NCBI RefSeq assembly: GCF_005144885.1
Contig: NZ_CP039690.1
Location: 6,312,873 to 6,376,872, forward strand
Source: Phreatobacter stygius
GTDB taxonomy: Bacteria > Pseudomonadota > Alphaproteobacteria > Rhizobiales > Phreatobacteraceae
Length of the DNA: 64,000 nucleotides
Direction: 5' to 3'
A program made the translations under genes and the position numbers. Of this stretch, positions 45,686 through 54,420 are shown in pieces. The notes beneath the pieces were generated by a model. That model was not told where the DNA came from. It searched no databases and worked only from the letters and a program-made list of their open reading frames with translations. Within the stretch, counting starts at the first letter, position 1; each line of letters begins with the position of its first letter.

Positions 45686-45773
45686 AGCGAATAGCGAATG
45701 GCGAATAGCGAATGGGGGAAGAAGAGCCCTGAGCCGCCGGGCGCGCCTCCTTCCCGCTCGCTATTCGCCATCC
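45686..45773. repeat. GCGAATAGCGAATGG-type repeat, type B, copy 1
   Basis: Tandem GCGAATAGCGAATGGCGAAT is followed by about 35 bp and the inverse GCTCGCTATTCGCCATCCGC. The right arm runs into the 3' end of ruvX and supplies its stop codon (TAG from CTA at 45761-45763). A related copy flanks 47047-47168. Confidence 0.85.
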
Positions 45774-46249
45774 GCCTCGCCAATTTCGCCATAACCCAGC
45801 CGGTCGAGCGCGCCCTGCAGGATGAAGGCGGCGGCCATCTTGTCGACCAGCTCGGCGCGGCGCGCCCGCGAGGCATCGGCCTCGAGCAAGGTGCGGGTGA
45901 CCGCCGCGGTCGACATGCGTTCGTCCCAGAACACGATGGGCAAGGTGGTCTTCGGCACCAGATTGCGCACGAAGGAGCGGGTTGATTGCGCCCGCGGCCC
46001 CTCGGTGCCGTCCATGTTCTTCGGCAAGCCGATCAGCAGCGCGCCGACATCGTGTTTGGCGGCCAAAGCCAGCAGCGCCGCGACATCGGGGGTGAATTTC
46101 ACCCGCCGGATCGTCTCCAGGGGCGTCGCGATCGTCCAGTTCACGTCCGATAGCGCCAGCCCGATCGTCTTGGTGCCGAGGTCGAGCCCCATCACCCGCT
46201 GCCCCCTGGCGACCTGGGCCCGGACCTCGGCCAGTTCCACGATCGCCAT
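45761..46249 (-). CDS. ruvX: RuvX/YqgF-type putative pre-16S rRNA nuclease
   Basis: YqgF proteins have an RNase H-like fold and are linked to 16S rRNA 5'-end maturation. The 162-residue protein shows [17 protein letters not shown] (first catalytic Asp), [17 protein letters not shown] and [16 protein letters not shown] (second acidic site). The start [10 protein letters not shown] at 46249 is preferred over 46261. The last residues (ADGE and the stop) are encoded by the type B repeat, so its C-terminus may have been altered by that repeat. Confidence 0.92.
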   Translation of the reverse strand: MAIVELAEVRAQVARGQRVMGLDLGTKTIGLALSDVNWTIATPLETIRRVKFTPDVAALLALAAKHDVGALLIGLPKNMDGTEGPRAQSTRSFVRNLVPKTTLPIVFWDERMSTAAVTRTLLEADASRARRAELVDKMAAAFILQGALDRLGYGEIGEADGE

Positions 46250-46341
46250 GCTGCTGCCCATCCTTGCCGTGCGTTGTGACCATCCGTGCGGCCTCTATAC
46301 TGCCGAACCGGACGAAGTCCTACCGCATGAGGAGACGCCTG

Positions 46342-47040
46342 ATGAAACTCACCTGGTTCGGCCATTCCGCCTTTCGGCTCGAGTTCGGCCAGTCGATCGT
46401 GCTGATCGATCCGTTCCTGACCGGCAATCCGTCATTCACCGGCAACCGCGCCGAGGCGATCGCCGGCGCGACCCATGTCCTGCTGACCCATGGCCACTCC
46501 GATCATGTCGGCGATACGCTGACGATCGCGGCCGAAACCGGCGCCAAGGTGGTGACCAATTTCGACCTGTGCATGGTGCTGGCCTCGAAGGGGCTGAAAA
46601 CCTTCGACCCGATGAACTGCGGTGGCACCACCGACCAGGGCGACTTCACGGTGTCGCTGACCAACGCACTGCATTCGTCCTGCGATTTTCACGACGGCAT
46701 CAGCCACGCGCTGGGCAATCCGAACGGCCTGGTGATCAAGGTCAAGGGCAGGCCCAACCTCTATGCCATGGGCGATACCGACATGATGCCGGACATGGCG
46801 CTGATCGCCGAATATCACAAGCCGTCGCTGGCGCTGGTGCCGGTCGGCGACCGTTTCACCATGGGCGGCGATGCCGCCGCCTTCGCCTGCCGCAAGTTCT
46901 TCGATTTCGACACGGTCGTTCCCTGCCACTACGGCACTTTCCCGATCATCGACCAGACCGCCGACAAATTCGTCGGCGCCATGGGCGGGTCCAGGACCAA
47001 GGTGGCGGTGCCGAAAGTGGGGGAAAGCCTGACGCTGTGA
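46342..47040 (+). CDS. UPF0173-type metal-dependent hydrolase
   Basis: The 232-residue protein has the metallo-beta-lactamase fold of the UPF0173 (YtkL-like) family. It starts [16 protein letters not shown], and the metal-binding motif is [13 protein letters not shown]. Further ligand positions are in [25 protein letters not shown] and [10 protein letters not shown]. The substrate is unknown. The ATG at 46342 was chosen for agreement with the family; an in-frame start 26 codons upstream runs into the ruvX promoter region. It is divergent from ruvX. Confidence 0.9.
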   Translation: MKLTWFGHSAFRLEFGQSIVLIDPFLTGNPSFTGNRAEAIAGATHVLLTHGHSDHVGDTLTIAAETGAKVVTNFDLCMVLASKGLKTFDPMNCGGTTDQGDFTVSLTNALHSSCDFHDGISHALGNPNGLVIKVKGRPNLYAMGDTDMMPDMALIAEYHKPSLALVPVGDRFTMGGDAAAFACRKFFDFDTVVPCHYGTFPIIDQTADKFVGAMGGSRTKVAVPKVGESLTL

Positions 47041-47046
47041 GAAGAG

Positions 47047-47168
47047 CGAAGGGCGAGTAGCGAGTAGGGCTGCGCGCAACCCTCGCCCACGGCTTCGCGG
47101 GAGAGGGTTTACGCGCGCGGCGCTCGCGGCTTCATCCCCATTCGCTATTTGCCACTCGCTATTCGCTT
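47047..47168. repeat. Nested repeats: type A copy 3 inside type B arms
   Basis: GCGAGTAGCGAGTAG (47053-47067) and the inverse with CTATTTGCCACTCGCTATTC (about 47145-47168) form the outer arms. Type A copy 3 (47080-47148, CCCACGGCTTCGCGGGAGAG and GGTTTACGCGCGCGG) lies between them. The element fills the gap between the convergent UPF0173 and folE genes. Confidence 0.85.
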
Positions 47169-47170
47169 TT

Positions 47171-47803
47171 TTACCCCCCGAACCCCCGGATCATCGTCAT
47201 GAACCGGACCTGCTCGGTGGCGTCGGCCTTGAACAGGCCGGTAAAGCCTGTCGTGATGGTCGAGACGCCCTGTTTCTGCACGCCGCGCATCGACATGCAC
47301 ATGTGCTCGGCCTCGACCAGCACGGCGATGCCGCGCGGACGCAGGCTCTCCTCGATGGCGCCGACGATCTCGGCCGTCATGTTCTCCTGCGTCTGCAGGC
47401 GACGGGCGAAGATATCGACCACGCGGGCGAGCTTGGACAGGCCGACGACGCCGTCGCGCGGGTAATAGGCGATATGCGCCTTGCCCTGGATCGGCACGAT
47501 ATGGTGCTCGCAGTGGGAAAAGAACGGAATGTCGCGCACCAGCACGACATCGCCATAACCGCCGACTTCCTCGAAAACCGTCCCCAGCTCGTCCGCGGCC
47601 GACTGGCCATAGCCGCGAAACAGATCCTCCCAGGATTTCACCATGCGACGCGGCGTGTCGAGCAGGCCTTCCCGATCGGGATCCTCACCAACCCATTCGA
47701 TCAGGGTACGAACAGCGGCTTCGGCTTCCTCTCGTGTCGGACGGCGATGACGCTTTGCCTCGGGACCCTTGTGAACCGGAAGGGTCGTAACGACGGCATC
47801 CAT
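47171..47803 (-). CDS. folE: GTP cyclohydrolase I
   Basis: FolE opens and rearranges GTP to dihydroneopterin triphosphate, the entry to folate or tetrahydropterin synthesis. The 210-residue protein has zinc ligands in [12 protein letters not shown] and [14 protein letters not shown], the [20 protein letters not shown] motif and TGFTGLF. The N-terminal 20 residues are basic and variable. Its ATG at 47803 is preceded, 68 bases upstream, by a 20-bp tandem array (47871-47930). Confidence 0.95.
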   Translation of the reverse strand: MDAVVTTLPVHKGPEAKRHRRPTREEAEAAVRTLIEWVGEDPDREGLLDTPRRMVKSWEDLFRGYGQSAADELGTVFEEVGGYGDVVLVRDIPFFSHCEHHIVPIQGKAHIAYYPRDGVVGLSKLARVVDIFARRLQTQENMTAEIVGAIEESLRPRGIAVLVEAEHMCMSMRGVQKQGVSTITTGFTGLFKADATEQVRFMTMIRGFGG

Positions 47804-47870
47804 GACTCAACTCCAGTAGAGGGACGTTCCCAACGGCTTTCTTGCGGCGGTGCGGGGCAGGCTGTCTTTT

Positions 47871-47930
47871 CTGGAAGATCAAGAACTTGGCTGGAAGGTC
47901 AAGAACTTGGCTGGAGGATCAAGAGGTCAG
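47871..47930. repeat. 20-bp tandem repeat, three units, upstream of folE
   Basis: CTGGAAGATCAAGAACTTGG (47871-47890) is followed by a copy with one change (47891-47910) and a more diverged third copy (47911-47930). It lies in the 274-bp gap between divergent folE and the IscU-like gene and may overlap their promoters. Confidence 0.9.
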
Positions 47931-48077
47931 GGTAGGACGAAATGCATGCCCGATAGCGCCGGTGCAACGCCCCGGTGTGGTCCGGGGTTCCATGTCTACA
48001 CGCGAGGCATATATGATGGATGCATCTGAACGGCCCATGAACAGTTGTTCATCTTTCGGCCGCAGGGAACCGCCGCC

Positions 48078-48527
48078 GTGATCGACGATATCTACAACAA
48101 GCGCATCCTGGAATTGGCCGCCGATATCCCGCGGCTCGGCCGCCTGGCGCAGCCGCAGGCGAGCGCCACAGCCCATTCCAAGCTCTGCGGTTCGACGGTG
48201 ACCGTCGATCTCGTCATGGACGGCGACCGGGTCGCCGATTTCGCCCATGAGGTGAAGGCCTGCGCGCTCGGCCAGGCCTCGTCCTCGATCATGGCGCGCC
48301 ATGTCGTCGGCTCCAGCGCCGCGGAACTCCGGGACTTGCGTGAGGCGGTCAGGCGCATGCTGAAGGAAAACGGTCAGCCGCCTTCGGGCAAATGGGCCGA
48401 TATCGCGGTGCTCGAGCCGGTGCGCGACTACAAGGCCCGCCATGCCTCGACACTCCTGACCTTCGACGCGGTGGTCGACGCGATCGGCAAGATCCAGGCG
48501 GCGCGGGCACCCGAAGCCGCCGAATAG
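48078..48527 (+). CDS. IscU/NifU-N-like iron-sulfur cluster scaffold protein lacking the third cysteine
   Basis: The 149-residue protein aligns with IscU/SufU scaffolds: residues 1-25 (IDDIYNKRILELAADIPRLG), Cys37 in HSKLCGSTVTVDL and Cys62 in EVKACALGQASSSIMA, equivalent to the first two cluster ligands. The third cysteine, usually in a sequence such as IKCALL, is replaced here (KARHASTLLTFDAV). No other Cys is present after residue 62. It is a common rhizobial variant whose cluster-binding ability is uncertain. GTG at 48078 begins the conserved part. yidD follows after 44 bp. Confidence 0.88.
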   Translation: MIDDIYNKRILELAADIPRLGRLAQPQASATAHSKLCGSTVTVDLVMDGDRVADFAHEVKACALGQASSSIMARHVVGSSAAELRDLREAVRRMLKENGQPPSGKWADIAVLEPVRDYKARHASTLLTFDAVVDAIGKIQAARAPEAAE

Positions 48528-48571
48528 ATCCGTGAGCCCCGACAGCCGGCGCCCATGCTAAGAGGCAGCCG

Positions 48572-48943
48572 ATGAGCGGCTCCGATCTCGACCGGCTGTT
48601 TGACGACAAGCGTCCGCGGCGCTGGCCGAGGCTGGCCGGCCATTGGCTGCTGCGCGGCTACCAGCTGAGCATTTCCATGCTGGTCGGCCGCTGGTGCCGG
48701 CATATGCCCAGCTGTTCGGCCTATATGGACGAGGCGGTCATGCGCCATGGCCTCTGGGCCGGCGGCTGGACCGGTTTTGCCAGGCTTTGCCGCTGCCATC
48801 CGCTTGGCACTTCCGGCATCGACAACCCGCCGCTCGTCCTGCCGGACCGGGCACGCTGGTTTCTGCCCTGGCGTTACGGTCAATGGCGCTGGCGCAGGGG
48901 CGGGCCGGTCTGCGAAGCCGTGGACGTCGCTCAGAAACCTTGA
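48572..48943 (+). CDS. yidD: YidD membrane-protein insertion efficiency factor
   Basis: YidD helps YidC-dependent insertion of inner-membrane proteins. The 123-residue protein has an amphipathic N-terminal helix region (LLRGYQLSISMLVGRWC) and the family cysteine pattern CRHMPSCSAYMDEAVMRHG with ARLCRCHPLGTSGIDNPP. The last codons (QKP and TGA at 48941) belong to the first unit of the 24-bp tandem array. It is normally encoded near yidC or rnpA; here it follows the IscU-like gene. Confidence 0.92.
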   Translation: MSGSDLDRLFDDKRPRRWPRLAGHWLLRGYQLSISMLVGRWCRHMPSCSAYMDEAVMRHGLWAGGWTGFARLCRCHPLGTSGIDNPPLVLPDRARWFLPWRYGQWRWRRGGPVCEAVDVAQKP

Positions 48944-49069
48944 TCCCCCCGCGATCAGAAACCTTGATCCCCCCGCGATCAGAAACCTTGATCCCCCCGC
49001 GATCAGAAACCTTGATCCCCTCGCGATCAGAAACCTTGATCCCCCGCAATCAGAAACCTTGATCGCGGG
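48931..49069. repeat. 24-bp tandem array shared by two convergent gene ends
   Basis: Units starting with TCAGAAACCTTGATC begin at 48931, 48955, 48979, 49003, 49027 and 49050; the first four are 24 bp, the fifth 23 bp and the sixth partial. Read on the plus strand each unit contains CAG AAA CCT TGA (the yidD stop in unit 1). On the minus strand each contains GAT CAA GGT TTC TGA (the stop of the ClpP-like gene in unit 6). There are no unique spacers, so it is not a CRISPR. Confidence 0.95.
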
Positions 49070-49781
49070 TGATGATGCCATAACCCTCCAGGATGCCCCG
49101 TTCGGGATAGAAGGCATCGTGCTGTTCGCCGTCCATCAGGCCGCCGAGCGCCGGATCGAGACCCATGTCGCCGAAATAGCCGCGCACCCGCTCCAGGGTC
49201 GCGGCGATCAGTTTCTGCCGGAGCGCGTCGGGCAAGGCGCCGCCGGCCGGATGGCGGAAGTCGATCGGACTGATCGAGATGACCGCTCCGGGGGCTGCCG
49301 CCCGCTGCACGCCGGCAACCAGGAGGTAGAGGCAGGAGCCGTAACAGACGCCGTCGAGGGCGAGCGTCGGGGTCTCGCCGGACCGTTCGGTGCGCGCCAC
49401 GATCGTGTCGAGCCTGGCGCGCCTGACGATCCGGCCGAGCGCCATCGAGACGTCGACAAGGCCGCCTTCCGAATGGATGGCGATCGGCGGCCTGGCGGTC
49501 CCGAGCTGCTGCACCAGGGCGGCGAAGGTCACCACCGTGCCGGGCAGGATCACGCCTTCGGCGGCGATCCATTCCGAACAGCCCTGGCCGCAGGCGCCGG
49601 GCGTGCCGGTCATCCGGGTAAAGGTCATCGGTGTCATCGCCGGCTGGGCCGCGCGCGGGGCAGGGGCAGGCGATAGCGCCTCGCCCGGCGTCGCCGGCGG
49701 GGGCGCCGGCTGGGCATGCGCCGGCGGCACCGGCCAGAGGCTTGCCGCGAGACCGGCGAGAAGGGCGAGGGTCATGCGCAT
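49050..49781 (-). CDS. Exported ClpP-like (COG3904-type) protein
   Basis: The 243-residue protein has a signal peptide (MRMTLALLAGLAASLWPVPP, cleavage near AHAQ) and a Pro/Ala-rich spacer. A ClpP/crotonase-like domain follows, with IAIHSEGGLVDVSMALGRIV and GVCYGSCLYLLVAGVQRAA, where the serine in GSC could be the nucleophile. Cysteine pairs (ACGQGCS and CYGSC) suggest disulfides in the periplasm. The family is known only as predicted periplasmic ClpP-like proteins. The longer frame upstream to 49985 arises from a 15-bp tandem array (AWTINAWTINP) and is rejected. Its stop lies in the 24-bp array. Confidence 0.75.
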   Translation of the reverse strand: MRMTLALLAGLAASLWPVPPAHAQPAPPPATPGEALSPAPAPRAAQPAMTPMTFTRMTGTPGACGQGCSEWIAAEGVILPGTVVTFAALVQQLGTARPPIAIHSEGGLVDVSMALGRIVRRARLDTIVARTERSGETPTLALDGVCYGSCLYLLVAGVQRAAAPGAVISISPIDFRHPAGGALPDALRQKLIAATLERVRGYFGDMGLDPALGGLMDGEQHDAFYPERGILEGYGIITRDQGF

Positions 49782-49831
49782 CGCCGCCAAGGCTAGCCGT
49801 CGCCGCCGGCCGGGGGAAGAACGATCGATCG

Positions 49832-49890
49832 CGCAAGGATTGATCGGCCAAGGATTGATCGTCCAAGCATTGATCGTCCAAGCATTGCCC
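49832..49890. repeat. 15-bp tandem repeat, four units
   Basis: CAAGGATTGATCG/CAAGCATTGATCG-type units recur with 15-bp period (starts near 49834, 49849, 49864 and 49879). The array lies upstream of the ClpP-like gene (start 49781) and of thrS on the other strand (start 50027). The rest of the 245-bp gap shows no other feature. Confidence 0.88.
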
Positions 49891-50026
49891 TGGCCGCCGG
49901 GCTCCGCTATCCCAGCCTCCTTCGTCGACCGTATGCCGCGCCTGTGTGCGGCAAGTCCGGCTGACGGATCCACCCTATCGTCCACCCCCTTACCTGCTCT
50001 GTCGGCAGGAGTGAGAGGAGAATTCC

Positions 50027-51994
50027 ATGCCCGTGCTGACTTTCCCCGATGGCGCGAAACGTTCCTATGATGCCGGTGCGACCGGCCTCGACGTCGCCAA
50101 GGCCATTGCCCCTTCGCTTGCCAAAAGATCGATTGCCGTGAAGCTCGACGGGGTGGTCACCGACCTCTCCGATCCGATCCTGCGCGACGCCAATATCGAA
50201 TTCCTGTCGCGCGAGAGCGCCGAGGCGCTCGAGCTGATCCGCCACGACGCCGCCCATGTGATGGCGGAAGCGGTGCAGAAGCTGTGGCCGGGCACCCAGG
50301 TGACCATTGGCCCGGTGATCGAGAACGGCTTCTATTACGACTTCTTCCGCAACGAGCCGTTCACGCCGGAAGATTTCGGCGCGATCGAAGCCGAGATGCG
50401 CAAGATCATCGCCGCCAACAAGCCCTTCACCAAGCGCGTCGTGTCGCGCGAAGAGGCGATCCGGATCTTCCGGGACAAGGGCGAGGCCTTCAAGGTCGAA
50501 CTGGTCGAGGCGATCCCCGCCGACCAGCAGATCAAGCTTTATGACCAGGGCGGCTGGTTCGATCTCTGCCGCGGCCCGCACATGGCCTCGACCGGCCAGA
50601 TCGGCAATTCCTTCAAGCTGATGCGGGTGGCGGGTGCCTATTGGCGCGGCGACGCCAAGAACCCGATGCTGACCCGCATCTATGCCACGGCCTGGCGCAC
50701 CGACGACGAGCTGAAGGCTTATGCCCACATGCTCGAGGAAGCCGAGAAGCGGGACCACCGCAAGCTCGGCCGCGAAATGGACCTGTTCCACTTCCAGGAG
50801 GAGGGGCCGGGCGTCGTGTTCTGGCACGCCAAGGGCTGGACCATGTTCCAGAACCTGGTCGCCTATATGCGCCGCCGCCTCAACGAGATGGAATACCAGG
50901 AGGTCAATGCGCCGCAGCTGCTCGACAAGTCGTTGTGGGAGACCTCGGGCCATTGGGAGTGGTATCGCGAGAACATGTTCGCGGCCCAGTCGGCCGGCGA
51001 CGAAGCCGAGGACAAGCGCTGGTTCGCGATCAAGCCGATGAACTGCCCTGGCCACGTCCAGATCTTCAAGCATGGCTTGAAGAGTTACCGCGATCTACCG
51101 ATGAAACTTGCGGAATTCGGCGTCGTTCACCGCTACGAACCATCAGGCGCCCTGCATGGCCTGATGCGCGTGCGCGGTTTCACCCAGGACGACGCCCATG
51201 TCTTCTGCACCGACGAGCAGATGGCCGCGGAATGTATCCGCATCAACGAGCTGATCCTGACCACCTATGCCGATTTCGGCTTCGACGAGATCGTGGTGAA
51301 GCTGTCGACCCGGCCCGACAAGCGGGTCGGTACCGACGCCATGTGGGATCGCGCCGAAGAGGTCATGGGCGAGGTGCTGAAGACCATTGCGCACCAGTCC
51401 GGCAACCGCATCAAGACCGCGATCAATCCGGGCGAGGGCGCCTTCTACGGGCCGAAATTCGAATATGTGCTGCGTGACGCCATTGGCCGGGAATGGCAAT
51501 GCGGCACGACCCAGGTCGATTTCAACCTGCCGGAACGGTTCGGCGCCTTCTATATTGGCCCCGATGGCGAAAAGACCACGCCGGTCATGATCCACCGGGC
51601 GATCTGCGGTTCGATGGAGCGTTTCATCGGCATTCTCATCGAGCACTATGCCGGCCATTTCCCGTTCTGGTTCGCGCCGAAACAGGTGATCATCTGCCCG
51701 ATCACCTCGGAGGCCGACGATTACGGCCTGGAAGTGCTCGCCGCCTGCCGCAAGGCCGGGCTGAGGGCCGATGCCGACCTGCGCAACGAGAAGATCTCCT
51801 ACAAGGTGCGCGAGCACTCGCTCGGCAAGGTCCCGGTGATCCTGGCGGTCGGCAAGAAAGAGGCGGCCGAGCGCTCCGTCTCGGTCCGCCGGCTCGGCTC
51901 GCAGGCGCAGGAGACCGTCAGCCTCGACCAGATCGTCGCCACCTTGACCGATGAAGCGACCCCGCCGGATGTCCGGCGCGCCCGCGCGGCGTGA
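50027..51994 (+). CDS. thrS: Threonyl-tRNA synthetase
   Basis: ThrS charges tRNA-Thr and edits mis-acylated serine. The 655-residue protein has the full bacterial layout: TGS domain (residues 1-65), editing domain with [17 protein letters not shown] (His pair) and [15 protein letters not shown], class II catalytic core with zinc ligands in [37 protein letters not shown] (motif 2), and [20 protein letters not shown] (motif 3). An anticodon-binding domain comes last ([15 protein letters not shown]). AGGAG lies eight bases before the ATG. A terminator follows. Confidence 0.97.
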   Translation: MPVLTFPDGAKRSYDAGATGLDVAKAIAPSLAKRSIAVKLDGVVTDLSDPILRDANIEFLSRESAEALELIRHDAAHVMAEAVQKLWPGTQVTIGPVIENGFYYDFFRNEPFTPEDFGAIEAEMRKIIAANKPFTKRVVSREEAIRIFRDKGEAFKVELVEAIPADQQIKLYDQGGWFDLCRGPHMASTGQIGNSFKLMRVAGAYWRGDAKNPMLTRIYATAWRTDDELKAYAHMLEEAEKRDHRKLGREMDLFHFQEEGPGVVFWHAKGWTMFQNLVAYMRRRLNEMEYQEVNAPQLLDKSLWETSGHWEWYRENMFAAQSAGDEAEDKRWFAIKPMNCPGHVQIFKHGLKSYRDLPMKLAEFGVVHRYEPSGALHGLMRVRGFTQDDAHVFCTDEQMAAECIRINELILTTYADFGFDEIVVKLSTRPDKRVGTDAMWDRAEEVMGEVLKTIAHQSGNRIKTAINPGEGAFYGPKFEYVLRDAIGREWQCGTTQVDFNLPERFGAFYIGPDGEKTTPVMIHRAICGSMERFIGILIEHYAGHFPFWFAPKQVIICPITSEADDYGLEVLAACRKAGLRADADLRNEKISYKVREHSLGKVPVILAVGKKEAAERSVSVRRLGSQAQETVSLDQIVATLTDEATPPDVRRARAA

Positions 51995-52003
51995 TCGAAT
52001 TCA

Positions 52004-52037
52004 GGGGCCTTGGTGAAAGCCAAGGCCCCTGTCTTTT
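52004..52037 (+). terminator. Rho-independent terminator of thrS
   Basis: The stem GGGGCCTTGG/CCAAGGCCCC with loop TGAAAG is followed by TGTCTTTT, ten bases after the thrS stop codon. Confidence 0.9.
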
Positions 52038-52107
52038 GGCGGGCGGGAAACGGGATCTCCGCAGAAAGGTCGGTTGTCCTTTCTGGCGCGCGCTCCGGAA
52101 CCACCGG

Positions 52108-52528
52108 CCCCACCTCGCCCCGGCGGGGAGAGGTCGGCGCGCCAGCGCCGGGAGAGGGGGAATAGATCTTTCCCAACAGGGCTTTATGCGCTTCGCAAGA
52201 TGCCTCTTCGACGAGCGCCCCACCCCCCTCTCCCGCTGGGGCTACGACATTCACACATCTCTCAAAGCGGCCTGAATTCGCCACCTCTCAAGGCTTCGCA
52301 CGAGAACCACGGATAGCGCATGCGCCGTCCTTTTTCGTCATGGCCGGCCTTGTGCCGGCCATCCACGCATTGCCTTGACCGCGGAGGACGTGGATGGCCG
52401 TGACAAGCACGGCCATGACGAAGCGAGAAACACCGCGCCAAGACATGGATTGTCGAGATGTGTGAATCCGATAGCCCGCTGGGGAGAGGTGAAGGTCGTG
52501 GTTCCGGCGCGACCCTCGAAGGACGGCT
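52108..52528. repeat. Mosaic of nested palindromic repeats after thrS
   Basis: The 593-bp gap to the next gene has several elements. A CCCCGGCGGGGAGAGGT hairpin is at 52108-52162. An outer inverted pair with ATTCACACATCTC (52249-52261) and GAGATGTGTGAAT (52455-52467) follows, its arms extended by CCCGCTGGGG. A type D palindrome (52338-52420) is nested inside, and a type C core (ACCCTCGAAGGACGGC) is near 52512-52527. No gene was recognised here. Confidence 0.85.
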
Positions 52529-52587
52529 ATCCCTGTTGCAAGGGAAGAGACGCTGGCCCCTGATGCGCAGCACCAACGTGCCAAACC

Positions 52588-53663
52588 CTACCGCGCGACG
52601 ACCTGAAGCTCCAGGTCCTTGCCCGCTTCGACCTGGAATTTCCGGTTGAACACGCGGCCCTCATAGCGGGCGATGGCGAGATATTCGCCCTCCTGCAGCA
52701 CCATGGAGGGGAAGGCGCCGATCGATTCCTTGATCACGTCGCCGCCGGGCGTCAGCACGGTCCAGGCGGCATTGCCGATCGGCTCGCCGCCTTCGCGCTC
52801 CTTGACCAGCCTCAGGCTGACATTGGCGGCGCGGTGATGGATGGTCGCGTCCGTCACCTGTCCGGCCCGGATCCGGATATCGGCGCGGATGGTGGCATTG
52901 GCGTCGCCATAGACCGAAACGATGTGATAGGTGCCCTCGGTCAGGGCGATCAGGTCGCCGGCCGGTGCCTGGCGCATGACCAGGCGCGGCTCGCCGCCGT
53001 CGAACAGGCCACCGGCAAAAATATCGAAAGCCAGCCGGGCATTGGGAATGTCGCGTTCGCCGACCTTGCCGACCAGTTTCAGCGCGCCGGCGTTCAGCAC
53101 CATGGTCTGGCGGAACGGGCCGGTGCCGATCTCGACCTTCTGGGCCTGGGCCACCGTGCCGAACGCGGTGTGGACGATATAGGTGCCGGGCCTGAGCGCA
53201 AAAGTCGGCGCGGCATCGCGCGATTCGGTGATCAGCGCGATGGCGCCATTGGCCTCCGGCTGGTCGGCGAAGACCCGCCAGTGCAGCCCGCCGCGGACGA
53301 ACTGGCCGTTCTGCTTGTAGCGGGCGTCGAAATTGACCGGAGTGCGGTCGGTGAATTGCGGCACGATATTGGGCTGCGGCGGCGCGCCTTGCAGCTGCAG
53401 CGGACTGGTGCCCGCCTGGGGGCGAAGGGCAGGGCGCCGTCCGGCAAGGTGAAGAACGGCGTGGCGGCGCCGCCCGGGATATGCCGGCGCCGGCGCTGCG
53501 GTTCGGAGGCCAGCGGCGCAAGCTCGGTCTGCAGCGGTGCCGCGCCGGATCCCGCCCCTTGGGTGAGCCGCGGCGACTGCGCCACCGCCACGCCCAGGGG
53601 CGCCGTGGTGGCGATCACCGCGGCGAGACAGGACGAACACAGGCGCTTGGCGGTCGGTGGCAT
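52588..53663 (-). pseudogene. Exported repeat-domain protein, interrupted by a frameshift
   Basis: An N-terminal part in one frame (ATG at 53663) has a signal peptide, CLAAVIATTAPLGVAVAQ, and reads to LPDGALPFAPRR. The protein-like sequence then continues in another frame (PLQLQGAPPQPNIVPQF onward) to the stop at 52588. The change occurs at a run of five C (minus strand; 53418-53422), where one extra C would join the frames. The intact product would be about 358 residues with three related beta-type units (LRPGTYIVHTAFG, LTEGTYHIVSVYG and LQEGEYLAIARYEG), perhaps carboxypeptidase-regulatory-like folds. Function is unknown. It could be a true mutation or a sequencing error. Confidence 0.75.
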
Positions 53664-53837
53664 CGGCTGATATTTCTAGGGTCCGCGTTTCCCGTGAACC
53701 ATTCTCCGGACATTATGGCCTTTTTGCTGCGCATCAGCCCTGCAGGCAAGGGGAAAGCGTCTCGGTCAACGGGATAAGGTCTTGGCGTGGCGGCCGAACC
53801 GACCTAGTTGAGCGCTGACCCCGAGGAAACCGCAGCC

Positions 53838-54416
53838 ATGCCCGCATCCGCAGATCTGATCGCTCATCTGAAGACCCGCCGTTCCGTGCCGTTCCCGCTG
53901 ATGGCCGAGCCGGGGCCGGACGCAGCCACTTTGACCGACATGCTCGCCATAGCGGCCCGGGTTCCCGATCACGGCAAGCTGGCGCCCTGGCGTTTCATCA
54001 TCATCGACCGGGCGGCCGGCGCCAGGCTCGGCGCCTTTCTGGTCGAGCTCGCCAAGGCCGATGATCCGGCCGCCGACGCCAAAAAACTCGAAGCCGACGC
54101 CGCCCGTTTCAGCCGGGCGCCGGTCTGTGTCGCCGTCGTCTCGCGCGCCGGTCCGCATGTCAAAATTCCGGAATGGGAACAGCTGATGTCGGCCGGCGCG
54201 GTCGGCCTCAACCTGCTGCATGCCGCCGCCGCCTTCGGTTTCGGCGGCAACTGGGTGACCGAATGGCCAGCCTATGACCGGCGCGTGCTGGACCGGCTGG
54301 GTCTTGCGGCCGCCGAAAAGATCGCCGGTTTCGTCCATATCGGCACGCCCACCGCCAAGGCCGAAGACCGCGTCCGACCGGATATGGCCAGCATCATCTC
54401 GCACTTCGAAGGCTGA
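53838..54416 (+). CDS. Nitroreductase-family flavoprotein
   Basis: The 192-residue protein has the FMN-binding nitroreductase fold: LIAHLKTRRSVPFPLM (FMN phosphate contact), IAARVPDHGKLAPWRFIIID, the SAGAVGLNLLHAAAAFGFGG helix and FVHIGTPTAKAEDR. It resembles the short YdjA/TdsD-like group. The ATG at 53838 begins the conserved part. It is four bases upstream of a flavin-reductase-like gene on the same strand, and the two may form a redox pair. Confidence 0.88.
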   Translation: MPASADLIAHLKTRRSVPFPLMAEPGPDAATLTDMLAIAARVPDHGKLAPWRFIIIDRAAGARLGAFLVELAKADDPAADAKKLEADAARFSRAPVCVAVVSRAGPHVKIPEWEQLMSAGAVGLNLLHAAAAFGFGGNWVTEWPAYDRRVLDRLGLAAAEKIAGFVHIGTPTAKAEDRVRPDMASIISHFEG

Positions 54417-54420
54417 TCTC

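Noticed and set aside
48931-49069. Possible CRISPR array
   Set aside because: The 24-bp units are directly adjacent with no unique spacers, they coincide with gene ends and no cas gene is present.
49782-49985. 68-codon extension of the ClpP-like protein
   Set aside because: It is encoded by the 15-bp tandem array and precedes an intact signal peptide.
52588-53663. Programmed frameshift as the explanation for the two-frame gene
   Set aside because: A C5 run is short for programmed slippage and no stimulatory structure is evident, so mutation, sequencing error or phase variation is more economical.
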